Part shown: piece after piece, positions 17,686 to 26,459 of the stretch
How positions within the stretch are numbered: the first letter of the stretch is position 1
Layout: each line of letters starts with the position of its first letter
Source of the DNA: Paraburkholderia aromaticivorans
Lineage (GTDB): Bacteria > Pseudomonadota > Gammaproteobacteria > Burkholderiales > Burkholderiaceae
Assembly: GCF_012689525.1 (NCBI RefSeq)
Contig: NZ_CP051516.1
Span: forward strand, 2,790,001-2,854,000
DNA: 64,000 nt
Reading direction: 5' to 3'
The notes under the pieces: generated by a model
What the model was told of the DNA's origin: nothing
Database searches by the model: none
What the model saw: the letters and a program-made list of their open reading frames with translations, nothing else
Program-made: the position numbers and the translations under genes

Positions 17686-17753
17686 ACCTTATGTTTTTTA
17701 AAGGGAAAACATGGAAAACCCGAGCTCCCGGAACGACTTCGGAGCAGTTTGAA

Positions 17754-19337
17754 TCACTCCCACTCGATCGTCGCCGGCGGCTTACCCGAGATGTCGTACA
17801 CCACCCGGTTAATCCCGCGTACTTCATTGATGATCCGGTTCGACACGTGCCCCAGCAGTTCATGCGGCAGATGCGCCCAATGCGCGGTCATGAAGTCCAG
17901 CGTCTGCACGGCACGCAGCGCAACGACGTACTCGTAAGTGCGCCCGTCGCCCATCACGCCGACGCTCTTCACCGGCAGAAACACCGCGAACGCCTGGCTC
18001 GTCAGATCGTACCAGGACTTGCCGGTTTCCTTATCGATGAAAGTACGCAGCGTCTCGATGAAAATCGCGTCCGCGCGGCGCAGCAGGTCCGCGAAATCGC
18101 GCCTCACTTCGCCGAGAATCCGCACGCCCAGACCCGGGCCCGGGAACGGGTGGCGATACACCATGGCCGGCGGCAAACCGAGCTTGACGCCGAGTTCGCG
18201 GACTTCGTCCTTGAACAGTTCGCGCAGCGGTTCGAGCAGCTTCAGATTCAGCGTCTCAGGCAGGCCGCCCACGTTGTGGTGGCTCTTGATGGTCTGCGTC
18301 GCTTTCTTGCCCTTGCCGGCCGATTCGATCACGTCCGGATAGATCGTGCCTTGCGCCAGCCACTTCGCATCGGTCAGTTTGCCGGCTTCGGTCTGGAACA
18401 CTTCGACGAATTCCGCGCCGATGATCTTGCGTTTCGCTTCCGGATCGGTCACACCGGCCAGCTTGCGCAGAAACACTTCGCTTGCGTCGACGTGAATCAC
18501 CTTTACGCCAAGGTGGTCAGCGAAGGTCGCCATGACCTGCTCGGCTTCGTTCAGCCGCAAGAGGCCATGATCGACGAACACGCAGGTCAGTTGATCGCCG
18601 ATCGCGCGATGCAGCAGCGCCGCCGCCACCGACGAATCCACGCCGCCCGACAGTCCCAGAATCACGTGCTCTTTACCCACCTGCTCGCGAATCTTCGCGA
18701 CGGCTTCGTCGATATAGTGGCCCATTTCCCAGTCGGGCCGCGCGCCGCAAATCTGCAGCACGAAGCGCTCGAGCATGGCGCGGCCCTGCACGGTGTGCGT
18801 GACTTCCGGGTGCCATTGCAGGCCGTAGAAACGGCGCTTTTCGTCGGCCATGGCCGCGATCGGGCACGATTCCGTCGACGCCATCAGCGCGAAGCCCGGC
18901 GGCATTTCCAGCACCTTGTCGCCGTGGCTCATCCACACCTTCAGCATGCCGTGACCTTCCGGCGTGGTGAAGTCGCTGATGCCTTCGAGCAGGCTCGTGT
19001 GATTGCGCGCGCGCACTTCGGCATAACCGAACTCACGCAGATGGCCGATATCGACCTTGCCGCCGAGTTGCTCGGCCATGGCCTGCATGCCGTAGCAAAT
19101 GCCGAGCACCGGCACGCCGAGTTCGAACACGGCTTGCGGCACGCGCGGCGTATCGGTTTCGGTGACCGAGCTCGGGCCGCCGGAGAGGATCACGCCCGTC
19201 GGCGCGAAGTCGCGAATGAACGACGCATCGACGTCGTACGGATGAATTTCTGAATACACGTTGGCTTCGCGAACGCGACGTGCAATCAGTTGGGTGACTT
19301 GAGAACCGAAGTCGAGGATCAGGATCTTGTCATGCAT
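17754..19337 (-). CDS. guaA: GMP synthase (glutamine-hydrolysing)
   Basis: A 527-residue enzyme, started at ATG 19337 ([18 protein letters not shown]). A longer frame would need a TTG and adds six unrelated residues. The N-terminal class I amidotransferase domain has the nucleophile motif GICYGMQ and the His/Glu pair QWHPEV. The ATP-pyrophosphatase domain has the P-loop [11 protein letters not shown], and the dimerisation domain ends [14 protein letters not shown] (KPPATIEWE). It aminates XMP to GMP. It is downstream of guaB with one membrane-protein gene between, and its 3' end borders the decayed integrase region. Confidence 0.96.
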   Translation of the reverse strand: MHDKILILDFGSQVTQLIARRVREANVYSEIHPYDVDASFIRDFAPTGVILSGGPSSVTETDTPRVPQAVFELGVPVLGICYGMQAMAEQLGGKVDIGHLREFGYAEVRARNHTSLLEGISDFTTPEGHGMLKVWMSHGDKVLEMPPGFALMASTESCPIAAMADEKRRFYGLQWHPEVTHTVQGRAMLERFVLQICGARPDWEMGHYIDEAVAKIREQVGKEHVILGLSGGVDSSVAAALLHRAIGDQLTCVFVDHGLLRLNEAEQVMATFADHLGVKVIHVDASEVFLRKLAGVTDPEAKRKIIGAEFVEVFQTEAGKLTDAKWLAQGTIYPDVIESAGKGKKATQTIKSHHNVGGLPETLNLKLLEPLRELFKDEVRELGVKLGLPPAMVYRHPFPGPGLGVRILGEVRRDFADLLRRADAIFIETLRTFIDKETGKSWYDLTSQAFAVFLPVKSVGVMGDGRTYEYVVALRAVQTLDFMTAHWAHLPHELLGHVSNRIINEVRGINRVVYDISGKPPATIEWE

Positions 19338-19540
19338 ATCAGCGGACGGAGTCAAAAGTGAGCGGATACGGAATGCCGCGCGCGGAGCGCGGCGTTGAAT
19401 TCAAAGCGGTCCACGTGGGGACGATCGAGCATGAAACGTAACGATGCAGCGTGTCGGCGCGGGCGGCGCCGCAGGCAGTTGCCGGTGGCGCACACAAACC
19501 AGATCCGAATGCTTCGGTACACGACATGGCGCGCAACGCG

Positions 19541-20266
19541 TCAGCCATGAAACGGCGGCCGGGGCGCGCCAGGCGCGTCGGCGGCGCCGTTGCGGGCTTC
19601 GTCTCGCGCGGCGGCCGCTTCTGCCCGCGCTGCGCGTTCGGACGGCGTCAGACTGGCTTCGTCGACCACCGGATGAAGCGGCGCCCCTGCAACAGGACTG
19701 GCGGAACTGACAGGACGCATAACGGGCACGACTGGCTCGGCGTGATAGACCGGAAAGCCCGCTGTGACACGGCCCGGCTCGCGCCGGTTAGCTGCGTCTT
19801 TCGCGGCGTCTTTAGCAGCCTGCTTTTCGGCGCGCTCGGCAGCGGCGGCTTCAGCGAGCCGCACTCTTTCACGTCGCCGCACCGTGCCCGACAAACGCAC
19901 GCCGCCCAAGCCAATCACCAGCAGCACCACGCCCGTCAACACCGCGACGATCTGCCCGAAACCGGTCAGCGCCGGCGTATGCAGACCGAGCAGCCAGACC
20001 AGCATCAGCACGCCGGTCAGCCAGTTCACATGGCCGACCACCTTGGCGACGGTGGACGTGAGCGCGCCGTCGATCGACGCGTGGAAGGCCAGCCATGCCA
20101 GCCCGATCAGCGCCACGCCAAACCCCTGACCGACCAGAGCCGGCTGGGTTTGCACCAGAAGCAGCGCGTTGTACAGCGAAGTCCACGGCGTCAGCAGAAA
20201 CAGCAGGCCGAACGCAAGCAACAGCAGGGCATCGAGGATGAGTACAGCGCGCAGCAATGGCTTCAT
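19541..20266 (-). CDS. Membrane protein of unknown function between guaB and guaA
   Basis: I do not recognise the family. The 241-residue product has four hydrophobic segments in the first ~130 residues (roughly 5-27, 45-62, 78-95 and 102-122). They are followed by a charged alanine-rich region (AEAAAAERAEKQAAKDAAKDAA) and a proline/alanine-rich tail. The C-terminal half is therefore probably cytoplasmic and partly helical or disordered. It starts six bases after the guaB stop and is followed 200 bp later by guaA, so it is almost certainly in the same transcript. A link to purine metabolism is only suggested by position. Confidence 0.75.
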   Translation of the reverse strand: MKPLLRAVLILDALLLLAFGLLFLLTPWTSLYNALLLVQTQPALVGQGFGVALIGLAWLAFHASIDGALTSTVAKVVGHVNWLTGVLMLVWLLGLHTPALTGFGQIVAVLTGVVLLVIGLGGVRLSGTVRRRERVRLAEAAAAERAEKQAAKDAAKDAANRREPGRVTAGFPVYHAEPVVPVMRPVSSASPVAGAPLHPVVDEASLTPSERAARAEAAAARDEARNGAADAPGAPRPPFHG

Positions 20267-20272
20267 TGGCGT

Positions 20273-21733
20273 TTAGTCCACGTGGTAGTTGGGCGCTTCC
20301 TTGGTGATTTGCACATCATGCACGTGCGACTCGCGCAAGCCCGCGCCCGTGATCTGCACGAACTCGGCCTTCTCGTTCATCTCGACGATGGTGCGGCAGC
20401 CGCAGTAGCCCATGCTGGCGCGCACGCCGCCGATCAACTGGAACAGGATCGCGTTGACCGAGCCCTTGTAGGCGACGCGGCCTTCGATACCTTCCGGCAC
20501 CAACTTGTCGATGTTCGCGGAGTTGTCCTGGAAGTAGCGGTCCGCCGCGCCGTCCTTCATCGCGCCGACCGAGCCCATGCCACGGTAAGACTTGTACTGG
20601 CGGCCCTGATACAGGAAGACGTCGCCCGGCGCTTCTTCGGTGCCGGCGAACATGCTGCCCATCATCACGGCATTCGCGCCGGCTGCCAGCGCCTTGCTGA
20701 CGTCGCCCGAGAAGCGCACGCCGCCGTCGGCGATGACCGGCACTCCCGTGCCCTTCAGCGCTTCAGACACGTTCGAGATCGCGGTGACCTGCGGCACGCC
20801 CACGCCGGCGACGATCCGCGTCGTGCAGATCGAGCCCGGGCCGATACCGACCTTCACACCGTCCGCGCCGTATTCGACGAGCGCCTTGGCGGCCGCCGCG
20901 GTGGCGATGTTGCCGCCGATCACTTCGACGTGCGGGAAGTTCTGCTTGACCCACTTGACGCGCTCGAGCACGCCCTGGCTGTGGCCGTGCGCGGTATCGA
21001 CGACGATCACGTCGACGCCCGCCTGCACCAGCAGTTCGACGCGCTCTTCATTGTCCGCGCCGACGCCGACCGCCGCGCCCGCGCGCAGCTTGCCGTGTTC
21101 GTCTTTACATGCGTCCGGGTGTTCGGTCTGCTTGGTGATGTCCTTGACGGTCATCAGGCCGCGCAGTTCGAATGCGTCGTTGATGACCAGCACGCGTTCG
21201 AGGCGGTGGCTGTGCATCAGCGCCTTGGCTTCGGCGAGCGGCGTGCCTTCCTTGACGGTGACGAGACGCTCGCGCGGCGTCATGATGTTGCGCACCGGCT
21301 CGTCCAGACGCTCCTCGAAACGCAGGTCGCGGTTCGTGACGATACCGATAAGTTGCGCGCCTTCGACGACCGGGAAGCCTGAAATGCCATGCTGCTGCGA
21401 CAGTGCGATCACGTCGCGCACTTTCATTTGCGGCGGCACCGTGATCGGATCACGCACGACGCCCGATTCGAAGCGCTTGACCTTGGCCACTTCACGCGCC
21501 TGTTCGGCTGCGGTGAGATTCTTGTGGATGATGCCCACGCCACCCATTTGCGCCATCGCAATGGCAAGGCGTGCTTCGGTGACGGTGTCCATGGCGGCGG
21601 ACACAAGCGGCATATTCAGGGAGATGTTGCGGGTCAGCCGGGTCTTGAGGCTGGTGTCGCGCGGCAGAACATCGGAGAAAGCCGGGACGAGGAGCACGTC
21701 ATCGAACGTGAGTGCTGTTTGGATCAGACGCAT
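20273..21733 (-). CDS. guaB: IMP dehydrogenase
   Basis: A 486-residue IMPDH of normal length. It starts [20 protein letters not shown], carries the two CBS domains at about residues 95-200, the catalytic cysteine loop GPGSICTTR, and the phosphate-binding [19 protein letters not shown]. It oxidises IMP to XMP with NAD+, the step before GuaA in guanine nucleotide synthesis. It is the first gene of the unit guaB - membrane protein - guaA. A TATAAT box lies 27 bases upstream of the start (21760-21765, minus strand). Confidence 0.96.
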   Translation of the reverse strand: MRLIQTALTFDDVLLVPAFSDVLPRDTSLKTRLTRNISLNMPLVSAAMDTVTEARLAIAMAQMGGVGIIHKNLTAAEQAREVAKVKRFESGVVRDPITVPPQMKVRDVIALSQQHGISGFPVVEGAQLIGIVTNRDLRFEERLDEPVRNIMTPRERLVTVKEGTPLAEAKALMHSHRLERVLVINDAFELRGLMTVKDITKQTEHPDACKDEHGKLRAGAAVGVGADNEERVELLVQAGVDVIVVDTAHGHSQGVLERVKWVKQNFPHVEVIGGNIATAAAAKALVEYGADGVKVGIGPGSICTTRIVAGVGVPQVTAISNVSEALKGTGVPVIADGGVRFSGDVSKALAAGANAVMMGSMFAGTEEAPGDVFLYQGRQYKSYRGMGSVGAMKDGAADRYFQDNSANIDKLVPEGIEGRVAYKGSVNAILFQLIGGVRASMGYCGCRTIVEMNEKAEFVQITGAGLRESHVHDVQITKEAPNYHVD

Positions 21734-21759
21734 GGCAAATCCTATAGGCGCAAAAGCGA

Positions 21760-21765
21760 ATTATA
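21760..21765 (-). promoter_or_regulatory. Likely -10 element of the guaB promoter
   Basis: A perfect TATAAT on the minus strand lies 27 bases before the guaB ATG. With a 17-bp spacer the -35 would be GTGAAA, which is weak. No obvious PurR-type palindrome is visible nearby. Confidence 0.5.
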
Positions 21766-22006
21766 CGCGATACCTCCCTGGTTTTCACTGCACTAACAGC
21801 AGCTTAGCGAATTTCGGGCGGTTTTTTTCGCGCCATCGGGCCCCTGGATTTCGCTTGGGCTGTTCGCCTCGGGTTCGATCAGGTTTCGTTTGCGCGTTCG
21901 GGCGCAACGGGGTGTCGGCGGGCTCGAATTGCAGAATCGAACAAGACGCCCGGCCCGCCCTCCGGCTATTCTGCCGACCATTCCAGTTTTTTTGCAGGGG
22001 CAGTCG

Positions 22007-22984
22007 ATGCAACGCGGTGTGGCATATGGAGTAATCGCCGGGGCCTTATGGGGCATGGTTTTTCTGGTGCCGCGCGTGCTGCCGGACTTTTCGCCGCTGC
22101 TTCTGAGCGCGGGCCGCTACACGATGTACGGCATCGTCTCGCTGGCCGCCGCGCTGCCCATGGCGCGCTCGCTCGTCAAACGCCTGACCCGCGAGGATCT
22201 CGGCGCGCTGGTGAAACTGGCTTTGGCCGGCAACCTCCTCTACTACCTGCTGCTGACGGCCGCCGTGCACCTGATCGGCATCGCACCGGCGTCGCTGATC
22301 GTCGGCGTGCTGCCCGTCACGGTCACGCTGCTGGGCCGGCGCGATCACGGCGCGGTGCCGCTCGCCCGCCTCGCCTGGCCGCTGACGTTGGTGATGGCGG
22401 GCATCGCCTGCATCAACATCGATGTGTTCACCGTGGCGGAGAGTACGCCGGTCAGCGTCGTCACCAAGCTGACCGGACTCGCCTGCGCGGTCGGCGCGTT
22501 GGGCTGCTGGACGTGGTTTGCGGTCGAAAACGCCCGCTATCTGCAGCGCCAGACGCATTTCAGTGGCAATGAATGGTCGGTCCTATGGGGCGTGGTGACG
22601 GGCGCGCTCGGTGCGGCGCTGTGGCTCTTGATCGCCGTGCTGCCGGCGGGCGGCCCGCAAGGCGAACTGGCCGACGGACGCTGGCACACCTTCTGGATGC
22701 TCAACCTGGGGCTCGCGATCGGCGCGTCGTGGCTCGGCAACGGGCTGTGGAATGCCGCATCGAAACGGCTGCCGCTGACGCTCTCAGGCCAGATGATCGT
22801 GTTCGAGACGCTTTTCGCGCTGCTTTACGCGTTCATTTATGACCAGCGACTGCCGCGTCCGCTCGAGTTGGCGGCGATTCTGCTGCTGGTGGCCGGCGTG
22901 TGCTGGTCGGTGCGCCAGCATGCGGACGACGATACGTCCAGGGTCGCACGGATCAAGGAAAAGCCGCAAGTGTCGGCGCCGTGA
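22007..22984 (+). CDS. EamA/DMT-family transporter
   Basis: A 325-residue membrane protein. ATG 22007 is chosen because AGGGG lies nine bases upstream and the preceding in-frame residues are arginine-rich and non-hydrophobic. It has about ten hydrophobic segments in two EamA repeats, starting [22 protein letters not shown], with the second repeat near [22 protein letters not shown] proteins export or import small metabolites across the inner membrane; the substrate is unknown. The gene is divergent from guaB and is followed immediately by a 44-bp tandem repeat. Confidence 0.85.
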   Translation: MQRGVAYGVIAGALWGMVFLVPRVLPDFSPLLLSAGRYTMYGIVSLAAALPMARSLVKRLTREDLGALVKLALAGNLLYYLLLTAAVHLIGIAPASLIVGVLPVTVTLLGRRDHGAVPLARLAWPLTLVMAGIACINIDVFTVAESTPVSVVTKLTGLACAVGALGCWTWFAVENARYLQRQTHFSGNEWSVLWGVVTGALGAALWLLIAVLPAGGPQGELADGRWHTFWMLNLGLAIGASWLGNGLWNAASKRLPLTLSGQMIVFETLFALLYAFIYDQRLPRPLELAAILLLVAGVCWSVRQHADDDTSRVARIKEKPQVSAP

Positions 22985-23217
22985 GGCCAGAGCACGCCCG
23001 GAGGACGGGGCTTGTGTGAGGCTTGACGGAAGCAGTTCGTAACCGGAGACGCGGCTTGACTGAGGCTTGACGCGAGCACGTCGTGGCCAAATACGCGGCC
23101 CGACCGCGACTTCATGCGAGCAGTTCGCGGCCAAATACGCCGCCCGACCGCGACTTTATGTGAGCAGTTCGCGGCCAAACCCGCAGCCCGACCGAAACTT
23201 GACGCGAGCCGTTCCTG
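22981..23217. repeat. 44-bp degenerate tandem repeat, about 5.5 copies
   Basis: Units start at about 22977 (poorly conserved), 23021, 23065, 23109, 23153 and 23197. Each has the form ACTTcATGCGAGCAGTTCGC followed by GGCCAAATACGCcGCCCGAC and CG. The units at 23109 and 23153 agree best. Because 44 is not a multiple of three and stops occur, this is not coding. It lies between the DMT transporter stop (22984) and rnfH (23251). Confidence 0.85.
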
Positions 23218-23250
23218 CCCGCCGCCTTGCCCCGGCCACGCAAGATCCGC

Positions 23251-23583
23251 CTACCGCGAATCCTTGTTCTGCCACCGACGCCCTTCGATCGAGCCCGCCT
23301 TGCGGGTCTTTTCGACGCGCCGCTGACGCGACACCTTCGGATCGACCAGCAGCGGCCGGTAGATCTCCACGCGATCGTGGTCGGCCAGCACCGCGTCGAG
23401 CGGCTTGAGCTTGCCGAACACGCCCACTTTCTGCGTGCCCAGATCGATCTGCGGGAAACGCCGCAAGATGCCGCTCACGTCCAGCGCCTGCTGCAGCGTG
23501 GCGCCTTCCGGCAATTCCACGGCAATCAGGGCCTGCTCGCCGGCAGACGCATAGCAGACTTCAATCGACAAGCGCGCGCTCAT
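23251..23583 (-). CDS. rnfH: RnfH-family ubiquitin-like protein
   Basis: A 110-residue protein of the RnfH/UPF0125 family with a beta-grasp fold. The pattern is SIEVCYASAGEQALIAVELPEGATLQQAL, then GVFGKLKPLDAVLADHDRVEIYRPL and a basic tail (KVSRQRRVEKTRKAG). It overlaps the upstream ratA gene by four bases (ATGA), the conserved ratA-rnfH pairing of proteobacteria. The function is not well established. Confidence 0.9.
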   Translation of the reverse strand: MSARLSIEVCYASAGEQALIAVELPEGATLQQALDVSGILRRFPQIDLGTQKVGVFGKLKPLDAVLADHDRVEIYRPLLVDPKVSRQRRVEKTRKAGSIEGRRWQNKDSR

Positions 23584-24017
23584 GCCTTACCGTAGCGCTG
23601 GTCGGCGCGCTTCACGAACGATTCGACGAAGGTATGGGCGATGTGATTGAACACTGGGCCAATGATCTTCTCGAGAATGATGTTGGTGAATTCGTAGTGC
23701 AGCGCGAATTCGATCTTGCAGGCATCGGCGCGCAATGGCGTAAAGCGCCAGAAGCCAGTGAATTTGCGAAACGGGCCGTCCGCGAACTCCATATCGATGC
23801 GCGTGGGCCGCTCCATGCTGTTACGCGTGGCGAAGTGCTGCTTGATGCCCTTGAAGTTGATATCGATCTTCGCCTCCATGCCGGTTTCGTCACGGCGGCG
23901 GATTTCGACTCCCCCACACCACGGCAGGAAGTTGGGGTAATCGGCGACGTCGGTGACGAGGTCGAACATCTGTTCCGCCGAATGGCGGATCAACACGGTT
24001 TTCTGGACATCTGCCAT
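23580..24017 (-). CDS. ratA: RatA / Coq10-like START-domain protein
   Basis: A 145-residue protein started at ATG 24017 (MADVQKTVLIRHSAEQMFDLV); an upstream frame to 24038 adds seven residues. It is the polyketide-cyclase/START-type fold with the family signature DYPNFLPWCGG and the final helix NHIAHTFVESFVKRADQRYG. In E. coli RatA (YfjG) was described as interfering with 70S ribosome assembly, while mitochondrial Coq10 homologues bind ubiquinone. A quinone-related role is at least as likely here. It is divergent from smpB, the usual neighbourhood. Confidence 0.9.
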   Translation of the reverse strand: MADVQKTVLIRHSAEQMFDLVTDVADYPNFLPWCGGVEIRRRDETGMEAKIDINFKGIKQHFATRNSMERPTRIDMEFADGPFRKFTGFWRFTPLRADACKIEFALHYEFTNIILEKIIGPVFNHIAHTFVESFVKRADQRYGKA

Positions 24018-24117
24018 AAATTGAACAGCGCGTGGCAAGGGTGGACGAGCGCAGCGGGCTTTCCTTGCCCCGCTTTGCTAAAATCGTGATTTTAAACGAG
24101 TTGGGCACTTTCCATTC

Positions 24118-24564
24118 ATGAGCATCATCGACAACAGAAAAGCCTTCTACGACTACTCGGTCGAAGAACGCTATGAAGCAGGGCTCGTGCTCGAAGGATG
24201 GGAGGTCAAGGCGCTGCGCGCCGGGCGCGGCCAGATCAAGGAAGGTTACGTCGTTATCAAGAATAACGAACTGTTCCTGATCGGCACGCACATCAGCCCG
24301 CTGCCCGAAGCCTCGACCCATATCAATCCCGACCCGGTGCGCACGCGCAAGCTGCTGCTGCATAGCGAAGAGATCAGCAAGCTGATCAGCAAGGTCGAGC
24401 AGCGCGGCTACACGCTCGTGCCGCTGAATTTTCACTACAAGGGCGGCCGCGTCAAATGCGAGATCGGCCTGGCCAAGGGTAAGAAGCAGCACGACAAGCG
24501 CGAGACTGAGAAAAAGCGCGATTGGGAACGTGAGAAAGCGCGTCTGATGCGCTCGCCGAGTTGA
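24118..24564 (+). CDS. smpB: SsrA-binding protein SmpB
   Basis: A 148-residue SmpB of normal length. It shows [23 protein letters not shown] at the start, [19 protein letters not shown], and a basic C-terminal tail ([20 protein letters not shown]) that enters the ribosomal mRNA channel. It binds tmRNA and recruits it to stalled ribosomes for trans-translation. The tmRNA gene ssrA is not in this window. It is followed by a terminator hairpin at 24674-24707. Confidence 0.96.
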   Translation: MSIIDNRKAFYDYSVEERYEAGLVLEGWEVKALRAGRGQIKEGYVVIKNNELFLIGTHISPLPEASTHINPDPVRTRKLLLHSEEISKLISKVEQRGYTLVPLNFHYKGGRVKCEIGLAKGKKQHDKRETEKKRDWEREKARLMRSPS

Positions 24565-24673
24565 TCGGTGGTTTGGTCTGAATAACGGCGTGCGGTGTGC
24601 GGATATGCCGCGCTCCGTTTTCGGTCAACGCGCTGTGATCAACCTCGATACGGCACGCAAACGCTCAAATGAA

Positions 24674-24707
24674 AATAGCCCACGTAGTCCGCGGGCTATT
24701 CTTTTTT
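24674..24707. terminator. Bidirectional intrinsic terminator between smpB and the SPFH gene
   Basis: The stem AATAGCCC / GGGCTATT with an 11-base loop is followed by TTTTTT on the plus strand and by TTTTC on the minus strand. It serves the convergent smpB (+) and SPFH (-) transcripts. Confidence 0.85.
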
Positions 24708-24842
24708 CAGCAGGTCAAAGCGCGGTCGGCGCAATCAGCGCGGTGGGCGCTGTCGGTGCGCTGAGCGCAGTCTGCGTGTTCAGCGCGCTCGTTGTATTCA
24801 ACGCACTCGGTGCACCCGGTGCATTCAACTGAGCCGGCGCAT

Positions 24843-25775
24843 TCACCGCACCTCAGTCGCGCCCTTCCCCTTATTCACAATCGTCAGCGCCGACGCGATC
24901 ATCGAACTCATGTCCGCGAGATTGCCCGGCACGATCAGCGTGGTGCCTTGCTTCGCCAGATTGCCGAACGCGTTCACGTATTGTTCGGCCACCTTGAGGT
25001 TCACCGCTTCCATCCCGCCGTTCGACTGGATGGCGGCCGCGATCTTCTGAATCGCCTGCGAGTTGGCTTCGGCCACGGCCAGAATCGCCGACGCCTGACC
25101 TTGCGCCTGGTTGATCGCCGCCTGCCGCTCGCCTTCGGACTTCTGGATCGCGGCCTCGCGGCCGCCGGACGCGATATTGATCTGCTCCTGCTTGCGCCCT
25201 TCCGAAGCGGCGATCAGCGCGCGCTTCTCGCGCTCGGCGGTGATCTGGGCCTGCATCGCGTGGAGAATTTCCTTGGGCGGCGTCAGGTCCTTGATCTCGT
25301 AGCGCAACACTTTCACGCCCCAGTTCGTCGCAGCTTGATCGAGCGACGACACGATGCTGTGGTTGATGAAGTCGCGCTCCTCGAAAGTCTTGTCGAGTTC
25401 GAGCTTGCCGATCACCGAGCGCAGCGTGGTTTGCGACAACTGCGTGATCGCGAACACGAAGTTGCTCGATCCGTACGACGCCTTCATGGGGTCGGTGACC
25501 TGAAAATACAGCACGCCGTCCACCTGCAATTGCGTGTTGTCGCGCGTGATACAGACCTGGCTCGGCACCTCGAGCGGAATTTCCTTGAGGATGTGCTTAT
25601 AGGCGATCCGATCGACGAACGGAAACGCGAAGCTCAAGCCCGGCGTCAGCGTACGGTGATAGCGGCCGAGCCGCTCCAGAACCCACGCATGCTGCTGCGG
25701 CACGATCTTGATGATCTGCGCCGCCAGTACGATCACGATGATCAGAAGCACCGCCCCGACGATGGTCGAATCCAT
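24843..25775 (-). CDS. SPFH-domain protein (stomatin/QmcA-like)
   Basis: A 310-residue stomatin/prohibitin-type protein. It has one N-terminal transmembrane segment (about residues 4-24), then the SPFH domain beginning IKIVPQQHAWVLERLGRY and including LRSVIGKLELDKTFEERDFIN. A coiled helical region follows (AQITAEREKRALIAASEGRKQEQ), then a short end. Such proteins form large membrane-anchored rings or lipid microdomains and pair with NfeD. The stop at 24843 may not be the ancestral end: a low-complexity frame shifted by one base continues to 24715, beside the terminator. The nfeD gene precedes it by about 60 bp. Confidence 0.9.
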   Translation of the reverse strand: MDSTIVGAVLLIIVIVLAAQIIKIVPQQHAWVLERLGRYHRTLTPGLSFAFPFVDRIAYKHILKEIPLEVPSQVCITRDNTQLQVDGVLYFQVTDPMKASYGSSNFVFAITQLSQTTLRSVIGKLELDKTFEERDFINHSIVSSLDQAATNWGVKVLRYEIKDLTPPKEILHAMQAQITAEREKRALIAASEGRKQEQINIASGGREAAIQKSEGERQAAINQAQGQASAILAVAEANSQAIQKIAAAIQSNGGMEAVNLKVAEQYVNAFGNLAKQGTTLIVPGNLADMSSMIASALTIVNKGKGATEVR

Positions 25776-25836
25776 TACTACCCTCCGGTCCGTAGTTCGA
25801 ATAGTTGTGTGTGATGCACGTGTGACGCGTTAGTGC

Positions 25837-26292
25837 TCACGCAATGGTGGCCCGGCTGTTTGAATGACGCGCGGCCACGACGACGAGGCAACTGCCGCGC
25901 AACTCCGTAATTTCGTAGAGCTGCGCGTCTTCCGGCTCGCCCGCGGCCAGTTCGACATCCCATGCCGCGCCGCGATAGTCGGCGCGTGCCCGCCGCTCGT
26001 GCCACGCCGGCACGGTCAGCGTTTGACCGATGTCGAGATTGACGTCCGGGTTGCGCGACGCCTCCTTGCGCGTTCTGCGGCCGAACCGCGAACGCCTGAG
26101 CAGCAGGACCGCCGCCAGCGCCACCACGGCCGCGACCGCGAACTGCACGTCGGCTGCGGCGCCCGCGAGATGCGCAAGCGCGGCCGCGACACAGCCCAAC
26201 GCGATCATCAGCAGATAGAAGGTGCCGCTGAGCAACTCCAGCACGACCAGCACACCCGCCCCGATCCACCAGAACAATCCACCTGGCGCCAC
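25837..26292 (-). CDS. NfeD-family membrane protein
   Basis: A 151-residue short NfeD protein. I choose GTG 26292 because GGAGG lies five bases upstream, and because the alternative start at 26316 would sit inside the terminator hairpin of the preceding gene. The first ~70 residues form two or three transmembrane segments (LFWWIGAGVLVVLELLSGTFY and onwards). The C-terminal part is the OB-fold-like domain with GQTLTVPAWHE and LYEITELRGSCLVVVA. NfeD partners stomatin-like SPFH proteins, as here. Confidence 0.88.
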   Translation of the reverse strand: MAPGGLFWWIGAGVLVVLELLSGTFYLLMIALGCVAAALAHLAGAAADVQFAVAAVVALAAVLLLRRSRFGRRTRKEASRNPDVNLDIGQTLTVPAWHERRARADYRGAAWDVELAAGEPEDAQLYEITELRGSCLVVVAARHSNSRATIA

Positions 26293-26304
26293 GTCGACCT
26301 CCAC

Positions 26305-26337
26305 AAAGCAAAACACCCCGGAACTACCGGGGTGTTT
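26305..26337 (-). terminator. Intrinsic terminator downstream of ppsA
   Basis: A perfect 11-bp stem, AAACACCCCGG / CCGGGGTGTTT, with a 5-base loop. On the minus strand it is followed by TTTTG. It lies about 120 bp after the ppsA stop and just before nfeD, separating the two transcripts. Confidence 0.8.
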
Positions 26338-26459
26338 ATAGCACGAAGCGAGCGCATTTTAACGGGCGATACAGCACGGTTTCACGTGCCTTCGATGCGC
26401 GCTTGACCTACCGCACCGCACGTCATGCATGCCGCTTAGGAAGCGGGATGCCGCTCGCC

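Noticed and set aside
17691..17760. Direct duplication of the guaA 3' end (attL/attR) elsewhere in the window
   Set aside because: I looked for copies of the last guaA bases (for example around 7.4 kb) and did not see one. The other boundary may be outside the window or lost.
22981..23217. Possible CRISPR array
   Set aside because: The whole 44-bp unit repeats, including what would be spacers, and no cas genes are nearby, so it is a tandem repeat.
23580..24564. ratA plus smpB as a toxin-antitoxin system
   Set aside because: This neighbourhood is conserved across proteobacteria and RatA has no cognate antitoxin here. The Coq10-like role is the simpler reading.
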